NCBI RefSeq assembly: GCF_031846305.1
Contig: NZ_JAVRHY010000014.1
Location: forward strand, 1-64,000
Length of the DNA: 64,000 bases
Source: Spectribacter acetivorans
GTDB lineage: Bacteria; Pseudomonadota; Gammaproteobacteria; Nevskiales; Salinisphaeraceae
Direction: 5' to 3'
Shown here: one piece after another, positions 35,001 through 44,347 of the stretch
Layout: each line of letters begins with the position of its first letter
Numbering within the stretch: the first letter of the stretch is position 1
Program-made: the position numbers and the translations under genes
Notes under the pieces: generated by a model
The model's database searches: none
What the model was told of the DNA's origin: nothing
What the model saw: the letters and a program-made list of their open reading frames with translations, nothing else

Positions 35001-35030
35001 GTTCTTTTGGCTGGTGTTGGTGGTTGCGCG
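35001..35030 (+). repeat. Remnant of a third tRNA-Met repeat unit
   Basis: CTGGTGTTGGTGGTTGCGCG (35011-35030) matches the start of unit A (33657-33676) with two mismatches, and the preceding TTTTGG matches unit B. It is found just after the antitoxin stop, so the toxin-antitoxin operon lies within the repeat series. The closing tRNA 3' half was not found intact downstream. Confidence 0.55.
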
Positions 35031-35157
35031 CTTTGTATCTGGATGACGAGTCGGCGGGTGGACCGTGTGGCTATGGGTTTTCATGGCCACCGATGAACGA
35101 CATCCCGCATTCGCTAGAATGTCGCATCGATTACGGCCCGCCTCGCACTTACCAACC

Positions 35158-35715
35158 ATGACCCAGCAAGCGGTCGCACCCGCACACATTGCCTCGGAAT
35201 CTGTCCTCGTCGCAGCGGTGAGGCAATGGATTGAGCGGGCCAATTCACGTTTCGATCTCGCGGTGCCCGTGCCGCAGGTGCGTATGGACCTGCGCGGACG
35301 CAGCGCCGGGCTCACGGTTTATGCCCGACGGCATCGCCAACGGGCGCTCATCCGGTTCAATGCGTCGCTTTGCGCGCGCTATCCCGCCGAGATGCTCAAC
35401 GAAACTGTGCCGCACGAGGTAGCGCATGTGGTGACGGCCTGGCGCCACGGTTCCCGGGTGAAACCTCACGGTCCGGAATGGCGGGCAGTGATGCAATGCT
35501 TGGGCAAGGCCGCGACCGTTTGCCATCGAATGGACGCACCGGCGTCGCGCGCTATGCGCTATTTTCCCTATCGCTGTCGCTGCGATGAACCGCGTTATCT
35601 CAGTACGATCCGGCATCGGCGGATTGCTCGTGGTGCCGCTTATCTCTGCCGGCGGTGCGGAAGCCGTTTGGTTGCCACGGATGGCGATTCCGTGATTTCG
35701 CCGGATCGAATCTAG
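35158..35715 (+). CDS. SprT-like zinc metalloprotein
   Basis: A 185-residue protein from ATG 35158. VPHEVAHVV is the HExxH zinc site in a SprT/Spartan-like fold, with HGPEWRAVM supplying a third His. A C-terminal zinc ribbon has YRCRCDE and YLCRRCGS. Eukaryotic Spartan degrades DNA-protein crosslinks; bacterial SprT proteins are uncharacterised. Its end overlaps the convergent cyclase gene by 4 bp. Confidence 0.85.
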   Translation: MTQQAVAPAHIASESVLVAAVRQWIERANSRFDLAVPVPQVRMDLRGRSAGLTVYARRHRQRALIRFNASLCARYPAEMLNETVPHEVAHVVTAWRHGSRVKPHGPEWRAVMQCLGKAATVCHRMDAPASRAMRYFPYRCRCDEPRYLSTIRHRRIARGAAYLCRRCGSRLVATDGDSVISPDRI

Positions 35716-36995
35716 GCGGATACCGCGGGCGTTCCACTCGGCGAGGCCGTACCCTCGAGAAACCACACCGGCATCCGACCCTTGCCGCGCACTCGCAGGG
35801 TGCCGCGGCGCTCCAGATGGAACTGGTCGGCGAGCAGGTCGTGGGTGGCCTCGGTTAGCTGGATACGGCCGGGCAGCCCCTGGCTCTGCATGCGGCTGGC
35901 GATGTTCACGGTGTCGCCCCAGACGTCGAACGAGAACTTGCGCGAGCCGATTACGCCGGCCACCACCTCGCCGCTGTGCATGCCGACGCGCAGGGCCAGT
36001 TTGTGGTCGAGCGACTGGTTCAGGTCATCGATGGCCGCAATCATGTGCAGCGCCGCGCGGGCGACCGCCGGGGCGTGATCCGCGCGGGGCAGCGGCAGCC
36101 CACCGGCCAGCATGTATTCGTCGCCGATGGTCTTGATCTTCTCCAAGCCTTCCTGCTCCGCGATGCGGTCGAAGCGCGAGAAAACCTTGTTGAGCAGTTC
36201 CACTAGGTCGCCCGGCGGCAGGCGACCGGCCAGTTCGGTGAAGCCGACGATGTCGGCGAACAGCAGGGTGGCGTCGGGGAAACTGTCGGCAATGACTTGG
36301 GAGCCTTCCTTCAGCCGTCGGGCCACGGTCACCGGCAGGATATTGCGCAGCAGTTCCTCGGAACGCTGGTACTCGCGCTGGAGCATATCCTCGGTATGGT
36401 TGATCTCCTGATAGAACAGCGCCACCAGCCCGCCCAGCAGGGCGAAGGCACCCACGGCGTTGATGAAGAAGGCCAGATCGGTGAACCAGGCCGGGTCGCG
36501 CATGGCGATGACCGGCTGGTTGAACGCCAGCTGGATCCAGATGAAAAGGCTGATCCAGAGGCCGGCGAACAACACCGACAACCAGCGTTCCCCCCGCGTG
36601 AACAGCAGGAACAGGGCGGTCCATAGCACGAAGAAGTAAAGGTGTACGCCGGCGCCATTGCCGATCACCCAGGAGGCGAAGCTGAGTTGTATCGCCGGCA
36701 CCATGGCCAGAAACAGGCGGGCCAGCAGAAAGCGCCGACGGTGGTTGCTCCACAGGACTGCCGCGTAGCCGGCCAGCACCGGCGGGGTGATGGCGGCGAT
36801 CGGCCACAGATCGGCCATCCCCAGCAGCTGCACCCCGATGGCCACGATGGCGTAGAACAACGTCACCGGCAGCGCCAGAATCGCCATCTGGTTGACCAGC
36901 ACCACCCGGCGATGGGTGGTCTGGTCGAGCATCGGCCCCACGCCGATGTGGGCCCCGGCTTCCCACCGGGCCCGCAGGTTGCCCGGACGGCTCAT
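35712..36995 (-). CDS. Membrane-bound class III adenylate cyclase
   Basis: A 427-residue protein from ATG 36995, which overlaps the DUF3307 stop (ATGA). Six hydrophobic helices occupy residues 30-200, then a short coiled linker ending LLRNILPVTVARRLKEG, then a class III catalytic domain. Metal Asps are in LLFADIVGFTE and KTIGDEYMLAGG. The adenine-selecting Lys (three residues before GD) and Asp (FDVWGDTVN) are present, as are transition-state Asn and Arg in TVNIASRM. It should make cAMP; the input signal is unknown. It is divergent, through DUF3307, from the second cyclase gene. Confidence 0.9.
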   Translation of the reverse strand: MSRPGNLRARWEAGAHIGVGPMLDQTTHRRVVLVNQMAILALPVTLFYAIVAIGVQLLGMADLWPIAAITPPVLAGYAAVLWSNHRRRFLLARLFLAMVPAIQLSFASWVIGNGAGVHLYFFVLWTALFLLFTRGERWLSVLFAGLWISLFIWIQLAFNQPVIAMRDPAWFTDLAFFINAVGAFALLGGLVALFYQEINHTEDMLQREYQRSEELLRNILPVTVARRLKEGSQVIADSFPDATLLFADIVGFTELAGRLPPGDLVELLNKVFSRFDRIAEQEGLEKIKTIGDEYMLAGGLPLPRADHAPAVARAALHMIAAIDDLNQSLDHKLALRVGMHSGEVVAGVIGSRKFSFDVWGDTVNIASRMQSQGLPGRIQLTEATHDLLADQFHLERRGTLRVRGKGRMPVWFLEGTASPSGTPAVSA

Positions 36996-37351
36996 GCCAG
37001 GAAGAACCAGAGGCCGGCCCAGACCGGTTTGCATGCCAGATGCAGACACTGATCGGCATGAAAGCCGTAGAACCGGCGGGACTTACCGTAATCGATCAGC
37101 CAGTGGACGATGGCTTCGGCAATACCCAGGCCCACCATGCCGGTGGCCGCGGCCACCGCGCCGCCGTGGATGAGGGCGTGGGCGGACAGCACATGCACCC
37201 AGACCCATTCCCGGTGCTCGCCGGCCGATCGGGGCGCCCGGCGGGTGGGGTTCTTGCTGCGAACCATCCATTCGGTCTGCAGGGCGAAGTCGCCCACGGC
37301 GTGGCCGACCAGCAGCCAGAACAGGACCTCGACCAGGCCGGCGTCAATCAT
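36992..37351 (-). CDS. DUF3307 membrane protein
   Basis: A 119-residue inner-membrane protein with about three hydrophobic helices. VGHAVGDFALQTEWM at the N-terminus and HWLIDYGKSRRFYGFHADQCLH in the second half (residue run given by its ends) are DUF3307 signatures with conserved polar residues inside the membrane. Function unknown. It is translationally coupled to the adenylate cyclase gene downstream. Confidence 0.8.
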   Translation of the reverse strand: MIDAGLVEVLFWLLVGHAVGDFALQTEWMVRSKNPTRRAPRSAGEHREWVWVHVLSAHALIHGGAVAAATGMVGLGIAEAIVHWLIDYGKSRRFYGFHADQCLHLACKPVWAGLWFFLA

Positions 37352-37443
37352 TGCGGGGGTGTCAGCGTCATGATCTGAGGGAGTCTATCAGTGCCCGATG
37401 GCAGTAACGGTGCTAACGTGAGCGCAGCCATTCCGGAGGCACC

Positions 37444-40400
37444 ATGACAACCTGCCCGGCCTGTGCCCACGGCAACCCCGAGGAGGCGCGTTTCTGCAAT
37501 CAGTGCGGGGCCGCGCTGGTGGCGATGGCACCCGCCGCCGCGCCGCGGGATTATACCCCGCCGCATCTGGTCGAACGGGTGCTGCAATCGGCACATGCAG
37601 TGGCCGGGGAGCGCAAGCAGGTCACCGTCATGTTTGCCGACGTCAAGGGGTCGACGCGGCTGGCCGCCCAGATCGGGCCCGAGGCCTGGCACGGCATTCT
37701 GGATCGCCTGTTCACCCTGCTTGCCACCGCTGTCCATCGTTTCGGGGGCACGGTCAACCAATATACCGGTGATGGCGTGATGGCGCTATTCGGGGCGCCG
37801 CTGGCGCACGAGGATCACGCCGTCAGAGCCTGCCACGCGGCGCTGGCGGCCGGGCAGGCGGTGCGCAGTTTCGCCGATGAACTCCGTCTGCGGGAGGACG
37901 TGAATCTGTCCATTCGCACCGGCCTGAATTCCGGTGAGGTGATCGTGGGGCGCATCGGCGATGATCTGCGGCTGGATTACACCGCCCAGGGGCTGATCGT
38001 GAATCTGGCCGCCCGGATGGAAGCCATCGCCGAACCGGGGCGCATCTGTCTCACCCGGCATACCGCGGACCTGGTGCAGGGGCATTTCGAACTGCGGTCG
38101 CTGGGCGACATGACGGTGGCCGGCGCGGAGGCGCCCGTGGCCGTGCACGAATTGCTGCGGGCCGCACCCGCCGCCGACTGGCAGCGGCTTCCCACCCGCC
38201 GCCGTGGCCGGTTCGTGGGCCGTGACGCGGAACTGCGTCAGCTCACCGATGCGCTGGAGGCGCTGGTCACGGATGGCCGGCACGGCATCCTCGCCGTGAG
38301 CGGCGAGGCGGGTATCGGCAAGAGCCGCCTGTGCCACGAATTCGTCGCCCGTTGCCGGGCCCGGGGCGTGAAGACGCTGACCACCTTTGCGCTGCCCTAC
38401 GCCGATGCCGTGCCGTATTTCCCGGTACGCCAGTTGCTGCGCACCTATTTCGACATTGCCGAAGACGACTCGCCGGCCCGTATCCGCCGGCAGGTCGCCG
38501 GGGTATTGCTGCTCGAGAATCCGGGCGCCGCCCGGGAGGTCGACTGGATCAGCGATTTCCTCGGCGCCGGCGAGGGCGGCGATTCCGACGACATCGATCC
38601 CGCGCGGCGGATGCAGGGACTCCACGATCTTTGCGCCCGGACCCTGTCCGAGGCCGAGGCACCCGCGGTCGTGCTGGTCGAGGATGCCCACTGGCTGGAT
38701 GTCGGCAGCGAGGCGTTCTTCCGGCATTTCGTCGCGTCGTTGCCGGGTTGTCCGGTGCTGGCCGTGTTCAATCACCGGCGTGAACGGTCGCTGCCTTGGC
38801 TGGCCGACGCCGCGGACGCGCAGGTGGATCTGGCGGCGCTGACCGGCGCCGAGCTGGATGCCATGCTCGACGATCTGCTCGGGCGCGATCCGGCGCTGCG
38901 GCCACTTCGCACCACGCTCCGGGAGCGGGCGGGCGGCAATCCCTTTTTCATCGAGGAGGCGGTGGCGGCGCTAGCCGAGGCCGGCGATATCCGCGGCGTT
39001 GCGGGGGACTACCACCCGGCGCGGGCCGAACCGCGTCTGGTGCTGCCGGATTCCGTCCAGGCCCTGCTCGGGGCCCGCATCGATCGTCTGCCACGGCGCG
39101 ACAAGCAGCTGCTGCAGGCCGCCGCGGTGGTGGGCAAGCGCTTCGTGCTGGCCTGGCTGACGGCACTGGATGATCTGGCCGAAGACGAACGTGCGGCCGC
39201 GGTGGCCGCCCTCGAGGCGGGCGGGTTCATCGCGCCCGTCAATCCCGCGGGCACCGAATACGAGTTCTGCCATCCGCTGCTGCAGGAAGTGACACACGGC
39301 ATGCAGCTGGCGCAGACCCGGCGATCCCGGCACGGCCGGCTGGCGGCCCATCTGGCGGTGGATTGCCCGGACCCCCGCCAGGCCGGCGAGCGGGCCAGCC
39401 TGATCGCCCATCACTGGGAGCTGGCCGGGGTGCCGGCCGAAGCCGCGCGCTGGCAGCTGGGGGTGGCGAGCTGGGCTGCCCAGCGCGATGTGGATGCATC
39501 CCTGCAGGCTTTCCGCAAGGCACTGACCCTGGTCGGCGAGGAACCGGACACCCCGGCCGCTCGCGAGGTGGCAGTGGCGGCCAGCAGCGGCATCTTGCGG
39601 GTTGCGTCGCTGCTGCCGGTGCCCGCGGACGAAGCCGCCCGGGCCTACGAGCGCGGGCTGCGGCTCGGCGACGGGCCGGCCCGCGCGGAACTGGCCATCT
39701 CCAATGCCTCGCGACTGCTCGTTCACGGGGATGCGCGCACCGCGCTGGCCGCGGCCCGGGAAGGCGTGGCGCTGGCCGATGGCGATACCGATCTGCTGGG
39801 TCGCTTCCGCATTCCGGTGCTGATGGCCTGTTTTGCCGCCGGCGAGCTGGCCGAGGGCGAGTCGCTGCTCAGCGATGCGGGGGACGCCGACTGGATTGAC
39901 GGCCCGATTACGCTCGACAACGCCGCTTCGCGGGCGCTGCTGGCGATCCAGCGCGCCTACCGCGGCCAGCTGGACCGGGCGGCACTGGATCTGGAGGCCT
40001 GCGGGCAGCGGCTGGCGGCCGACGGGCGGCGCATCAGCTGGCTGGTTGCCAATCAGGTGGAAGTGGCGTTCCTGCGGGGCGAGGCCGGCGACAGCCGCGA
40101 GCAGGCCGCGCGGGCGGTGGCCTGGGCCGAGGAATCCGGCAGCGGCACCTTCCGGGAAGTGGCGCAACGGGCCCTGGCCATGGCGCACATGTTGGCCGGC
40201 GAATGGCAGGCGGCGGTACGCATCCTGGATAATGGCCGGGACTTGGTGAAAGCCGGCGCGCCGGCGCACCAGTTCCTCAGCCTGCATCTGAGTCTGCTGG
40301 CCCAGGCGCGTTTCCGCGCCGGCGACCCGCAAGCCGGTCTGGATGACGCCCGGACAGCGCTCGAGGTGGCCGAGCGCGCCGGCAGTGCGGTCTGGGCGTT

Positions 40401-40686
40401 GCGGGCGCGGCTGGTGGTGGCGGAACTCGGTCTGGCCTCCGGTGACGAGACGGCGGTGTCGGCATTGCTGGATCAGGTAGCCGCGGGCATCGAGCAAACC
40501 GACGCGCGGTTGTTCGCGGCGGAACTGGCGCTGCTGCGCGGTGACTACAGCGCCCGGGCCGGTGATGGCGCCGCGGCGCGTGACTGGTGGCGGACCGCAG
40601 CCCGACGCTGGCAGGACAGCGGCGCGCCGGTGCGAGCGGCCGCCGCCCGGCGCCGAACCGCCGATGATCTTCTTCAGGAGGCATGA
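37444..40686 (+). CDS. Cyclase-ATPase-TPR regulatory protein
   Basis: A 1080-residue multidomain cytoplasmic protein. Residues 4-25 form a zinc ribbon (CPAC and CNQC). A class III cyclase domain spans 60-220, with VMFADVKGSTR and YTGDGVMALFGAP. The base-selecting Lys is replaced by Gln (NQYTGDG), so the product is uncertain. An AAA/STAND-type ATPase follows with Walker A SGEAGIGKSRL near 285 and a DAHWLD Walker B region; the last 450 residues are TPR-like helices. Such proteins integrate ligand or partner binding with cyclase output. It precedes the permease carrying a cNMP domain, which suggests a local signalling circuit. Confidence 0.85.
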   Translation: MTTCPACAHGNPEEARFCNQCGAALVAMAPAAAPRDYTPPHLVERVLQSAHAVAGERKQVTVMFADVKGSTRLAAQIGPEAWHGILDRLFTLLATAVHRFGGTVNQYTGDGVMALFGAPLAHEDHAVRACHAALAAGQAVRSFADELRLREDVNLSIRTGLNSGEVIVGRIGDDLRLDYTAQGLIVNLAARMEAIAEPGRICLTRHTADLVQGHFELRSLGDMTVAGAEAPVAVHELLRAAPAADWQRLPTRRRGRFVGRDAELRQLTDALEALVTDGRHGILAVSGEAGIGKSRLCHEFVARCRARGVKTLTTFALPYADAVPYFPVRQLLRTYFDIAEDDSPARIRRQVAGVLLLENPGAAREVDWISDFLGAGEGGDSDDIDPARRMQGLHDLCARTLSEAEAPAVVLVEDAHWLDVGSEAFFRHFVASLPGCPVLAVFNHRRERSLPWLADAADAQVDLAALTGAELDAMLDDLLGRDPALRPLRTTLRERAGGNPFFIEEAVAALAEAGDIRGVAGDYHPARAEPRLVLPDSVQALLGARIDRLPRRDKQLLQAAAVVGKRFVLAWLTALDDLAEDERAAAVAALEAGGFIAPVNPAGTEYEFCHPLLQEVTHGMQLAQTRRSRHGRLAAHLAVDCPDPRQAGERASLIAHHWELAGVPAEAARWQLGVASWAAQRDVDASLQAFRKALTLVGEEPDTPAAREVAVAASSGILRVASLLPVPADEAARAYERGLRLGDGPARAELAISNASRLLVHGDARTALAAAREGVALADGDTDLLGRFRIPVLMACFAAGELAEGESLLSDAGDADWIDGPITLDNAASRALLAIQRAYRGQLDRAALDLEACGQRLAADGRRISWLVANQVEVAFLRGEAGDSREQAARAVAWAEESGSGTFREVAQRALAMAHMLAGEWQAAVRILDNGRDLVKAGAPAHQFLSLHLSLLAQARFRAGDPQAGLDDARTALEVAERAGSAVWALRARLVVAELGLASGDETAVSALLDQVAAGIEQTDARLFAAELALLRGDYSARAGDGAAARDWWRTAARRWQDSGAPVRAAAARRRTADDLLQEA

Positions 40687-40690
40687 CGCC

Positions 40691-41509
40691 ATGATGCGAG
40701 TTGTTTTGTTGCTGACCGCCGGGGTGGCCGGCGTGCTGACCGCGCCGGTCCGGGCGGCCCCCGACCCCGAGGAAGTGCGGGCCTGCAGCCGGGCCAATCT
40801 GCCGGAAAAGACCATGGTCCAGGACCTGACGCTGGACAGCACCGACCGCGCCGGCAATCGCCGCCAGATCGAGGCCACCTTCTTCGTCAAGCGTTTCGAG
40901 AAAGAAAACCGGGCCAACCTGGTGGTACGGGCGCCCATTGATCTGTCGGGCGTGAGCTATCTGATGGTGGACACGCCGGAATCCGACCGCCTGTTCCTGT
41001 ATCTGCCATCGCTCCAGAAGGTGCGGCGGGTCAGCGGCAAGACCGCCACGGAAAGCCTGCTGGGCACGGATTTCAGCTACGAGGACATGAAACAGCTGCG
41101 CAGCATTTCCGAGGGCGGCACGCTGGCCGGTGAAGGCGCCGGGGAGATCGACGGCCGCACGGTCGATATCGTGGCCCTGACCCCGCCGGCCGGGGATGAG
41201 AGTGCCTACGAGCGGCTGGTATTCCGGGTGGACCGGGAGACCTGCGTGACCCTGCGGGTGGACTTCTTCGAGCGCGGTGCGGAACTGACCAAGCGCTATA
41301 CCGCGGATCCATCCTCGCTGCGTCAGGTGGGCGAGCGCTGGCTGGCCACCCGGTCGACCATGACGGATCGGCAGGACGGCACCGAGACGCAGCTGGAAGT
41401 CACCTCGGTGGAGTACGACGAGGACGTATCCGACGGGGTGTTCAACTCCCGCACCTTCTATCTGGGTGTTTATGATCCGGATGCGGCCCGCCGCCGCGAT
41501 GCCGGCTGA
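40691..41509 (+). CDS. LolA-like outer-membrane lipoprotein-sorting family protein
   Basis: A 272-residue periplasmic protein with signal MMRVVLLLTAGVAGVLTAPVRA written here only as its first residues MMRVVLLLT to VRA. The mature part is the LolA/LolB-like half-barrel family (pfam17131-type): LPEKTMVQDLTLDST, ...LYLPSLQKVRRVSG and LLGTDFSYEDM are its conserved points. These proteins accompany MMPL/RND permeases and are thought to carry a hydrophobic substrate. The gene is 18 bp upstream of the RND gene. Confidence 0.87.
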   Translation: MMRVVLLLTAGVAGVLTAPVRAAPDPEEVRACSRANLPEKTMVQDLTLDSTDRAGNRRQIEATFFVKRFEKENRANLVVRAPIDLSGVSYLMVDTPESDRLFLYLPSLQKVRRVSGKTATESLLGTDFSYEDMKQLRSISEGGTLAGEGAGEIDGRTVDIVALTPPAGDESAYERLVFRVDRETCVTLRVDFFERGAELTKRYTADPSSLRQVGERWLATRSTMTDRQDGTETQLEVTSVEYDEDVSDGVFNSRTFYLGVYDPDAARRRDAG

Positions 41510-41527
41510 TCCGGGGCCCGGCCGCCG

Positions 41528-44224
41528 GTGATTGCCACGCTGTCCGAGTGGGTGACCCGCCATGCCGGCTGGGTGGTGGCAGGCGTGGTGGCCCTTACCG
41601 CGCTGGCCGCAGCGAGCCTGGTGGACTGGCCGGAGCGGCGGCTGGCAATCGACATCGATCCCGCCATCGGCACGCTGCTGCCGGCCGGCGGCGAGGCGCA
41701 GGCCTATCTGAAGCGGGTCGAACGCATCTTCGGTCAGTCGGAATCGGTGGTGGTGGCGCTGTATCCGGAAGACGTGTTCGCGGCGGCTACCCTGACATCG
41801 CTGGCGGCGCTGGATCGTGATCTGGCGGCGTTGCCCTACGTGCAATCGGTAACTTCCCTGGCCTCGGCGCCGCTGATGCGGGCCGACGGCGACACCCTGG
41901 ATCTGGGCGCCGCCAGCGCGGGCGAAGGCGAGGCGCTGGCGCAGGCGGCCCGGGCCAATCCGCTGATTGCCGGGACTCTGCTGGGGGCGGAGGGTCGGGC
42001 CACCGCCCTGGTGGTGGCACTGGCCGCCGACTACGAAACCGATCCCGGCGGGCAGGCCGCCATGGCGGGCATCCGCGCTGCCGTGGATGCGGCATTCGCT
42101 GACACGGCCGGCGTGCGCGTCACCGGTCCGCCGGCGATCAAGGCCGCCACGGTCGAGGCGCTGATGCGGGAGCTCACGCGGCTGGTACCGGGGATTCTGG
42201 TGCTGGTGGCCCTGTTCCTGCTGGTGGCGTTCCGCAGCGCCCGCGGCGTGCTGCTGCCAATGGCGACCATTGGCATTGCCCTGGTCTGGGTACTGGCGGT
42301 GATGTCGCTGACGGGCCGCAGCCTCAATCTGATCACCGCCATCGTGCCGCCGGTGGTGATCACGGTGGGGCTGGCCTACACCCTGCATCTGCTGTCGGCC
42401 TACTACCGGGTGCGACGGGCGGCCGACCCGGCGGCGGCGGCCGTGGCCGATGTCGGCATGCCGCTGCTGTTGACCGGGGCCACCACCGGCTCGGGTTTTC
42501 TCGCCCTGATGCTGTCGCCGCTGGCGCCGATCCGGGAATTCGCCTGGCTGTCGGCCCTGGGTATCGGGTTCTCCGTGTTGCTGTCGCTGACCTTTCTGCC
42601 GGCCATGCTGCGGCTGTTCGCCTGCCACAACATCGGGGCGCCGCCGGGGGCGCGGCTGGTGCGCTTCGGCTCCAGCTGGCTGGCGGCATTCAACGTCCGC
42701 CACCGGCGCCGGATTCTGGCGGCCGGCGGGGTGCTGATGCTGGTAGCGCTGGTCGGGGCCTCGGGTATCCGGGTGGGCACGGACTATGTCAACGGATTCG
42801 GCGAGTCCACCCCGGTACGCCAGGACTTCAACCGCATCAGCGGGGATTTCGGCGGGGCCACACCGTTGTCGGTGGTGCTCACCGCGCCGGCGCAGGGCAG
42901 TTTCGCCCGGCCGGACCTGCTGGCGGCCCTGGACGAACTGCAGCGGTGGCTGGCGGAGCAACCCGAAATCGGCTCGGTGACCTCGCTGGTGGATTACGTG
43001 CGCACGCTCAATCGCGCGCTCAACGAGGGGGACGCGGCCGCCTACGCAATTCCCGACAACGCCACCGCGGTCAAGCAGCTCCTGCTGTTCGGCGGTGGCG
43101 ATACGCTGGAGAGCCTGGCCGACACCGGGCTGCGGCACACTCAGTTGAAGGTGCGCGCCAACGTCAGCGACAGCGCGGCGATCGGCGCGCTGGTCGACCG
43201 CATTCGCGATCGGCTGGCGACCCTGCCCGAGCCGCTGTCGGGCCGGGTGACCGGTACCCCGGTCCTGCTCGGCAACGTGGTGGATGACATCGCCAGCGGC
43301 CAGATCGTGACCATTGGCGCGGCGCTGCTGGTGGTATTCCTGCTGCTGTCGGCGCTGTTCACCTCGTTTTCCACCGGGGCCCTGGCGCTGCTGCCCAATC
43401 TGCTGCCGGTGTTGCTGTACTTCGGCGCGCTGGGGTTTTCCGGGGTCACGCTCAATCCCACTACCAGCCTGATCGCCTGCATCGTGCTGGGCATCGCGGT
43501 GGACGACACGCTGTACTACCTGGCGCGCTTCAACAACGACGCGCGGCGTTTCGCCAGCGAGTCCCGGGCCACCGTCAGCGCGTTGCGGGCCGTGCTGCGA
43601 CCGGTCACCTACACCTCGCTGGCGCTGATTGCGGGTTTCCTGATGCTGACCACCAGCGGCCTGCAGAACCAGGTGCAGTTCGGGGCGCTGGCGGCCTTTA
43701 CTATTGCGGTGGCCTGGCTGACGGACGTGACCTTTACCCCGGCGCTGGCATCCGGCGTCAAGATCGTCACCCTCTGGGACGTGCTGCGGCTGGACCTGGG
43801 CCGCGCCCCGCAGGATTCGATTCCGCTGTTCGCCGATCTCAAGCTGCGTCAGGCCCGCATCTTCGCGCTGCTGTCGGAAATCCAGCAGAGTCCGGCCGGG
43901 GAACGGGTGATTGCGGAAGGCGACGAGGCCGGCGACATCTTCGTGGTGATCGATGGCGAACTGCGGGTCTGGGTCGAGCGCGAGGATCAGCAGGTGGAAC
44001 TGCAGCGACTGCGGCGAGGTGCGGTACTCGGCGAGGTGGGTCACTTCGCCCGTCGCCGCACGGCGAATGTCGATGCCGTGACCGACGTGCGGCTGCTGCG
44101 ATTCGATTCCGACGATCTGGAACAGCTGCGGCGCCGTTATCCGCGGACCGCGGCGCTGGTGTTCCGCAATCTCAACCGCATTCAGGCGCAGCGGCTGGCG
44201 GAAGCCACCCGGCGGATTGCCTGA
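41528..44224 (+). CDS. RND/MMPL-family permease with C-terminal cyclic-nucleotide-binding domain
   Basis: An 898-residue inner-membrane transporter from GTG 41528. Twelve hydrophobic helices in two groups of six, each preceded by a large periplasmic loop, define the RND/MMPL architecture; motifs GLAYTLHLLSAYYRVRRA and AVDDTLYYLARFNND mark helix 4/10-type segments with transport acidic residues. From about residue 765 a CAP-like cNMP domain follows. Its phosphate-binding cassette GEVGHFARRRTA (835-846) retains the Gly-Glu and Arg-Thr-Ala that contact the cyclic phosphate. A permease gated by cNMP is inferred. The two cyclases nearby could supply the ligand. Confidence 0.88.
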   Translation: MIATLSEWVTRHAGWVVAGVVALTALAAASLVDWPERRLAIDIDPAIGTLLPAGGEAQAYLKRVERIFGQSESVVVALYPEDVFAAATLTSLAALDRDLAALPYVQSVTSLASAPLMRADGDTLDLGAASAGEGEALAQAARANPLIAGTLLGAEGRATALVVALAADYETDPGGQAAMAGIRAAVDAAFADTAGVRVTGPPAIKAATVEALMRELTRLVPGILVLVALFLLVAFRSARGVLLPMATIGIALVWVLAVMSLTGRSLNLITAIVPPVVITVGLAYTLHLLSAYYRVRRAADPAAAAVADVGMPLLLTGATTGSGFLALMLSPLAPIREFAWLSALGIGFSVLLSLTFLPAMLRLFACHNIGAPPGARLVRFGSSWLAAFNVRHRRRILAAGGVLMLVALVGASGIRVGTDYVNGFGESTPVRQDFNRISGDFGGATPLSVVLTAPAQGSFARPDLLAALDELQRWLAEQPEIGSVTSLVDYVRTLNRALNEGDAAAYAIPDNATAVKQLLLFGGGDTLESLADTGLRHTQLKVRANVSDSAAIGALVDRIRDRLATLPEPLSGRVTGTPVLLGNVVDDIASGQIVTIGAALLVVFLLLSALFTSFSTGALALLPNLLPVLLYFGALGFSGVTLNPTTSLIACIVLGIAVDDTLYYLARFNNDARRFASESRATVSALRAVLRPVTYTSLALIAGFLMLTTSGLQNQVQFGALAAFTIAVAWLTDVTFTPALASGVKIVTLWDVLRLDLGRAPQDSIPLFADLKLRQARIFALLSEIQQSPAGERVIAEGDEAGDIFVVIDGELRVWVEREDQQVELQRLRRGAVLGEVGHFARRRTANVDAVTDVRLLRFDSDDLEQLRRRYPRTAALVFRNLNRIQAQRLAEATRRIA

Positions 44225-44347
44225 GCCGCCGATTATCCGGAAAGCGTCCTGTTATCATCGAAGGAAACCGAACGTAAATCGGGGAACCCGCGCCATGGGT
44301 GCGGTTCCAAGCCGATGCGAGCTGCGGGCAAGGAGGATGCAATTACC

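Noticed and set aside
40277..44044. A 1255-codon open frame on the minus strand opposite the cyclase, LolA-like and RND genes
   Set aside because: Composition is His/Arg/Gln/Gly-rich with no domain; it is the complement shadow of well-supported plus-strand genes in high-GC DNA.
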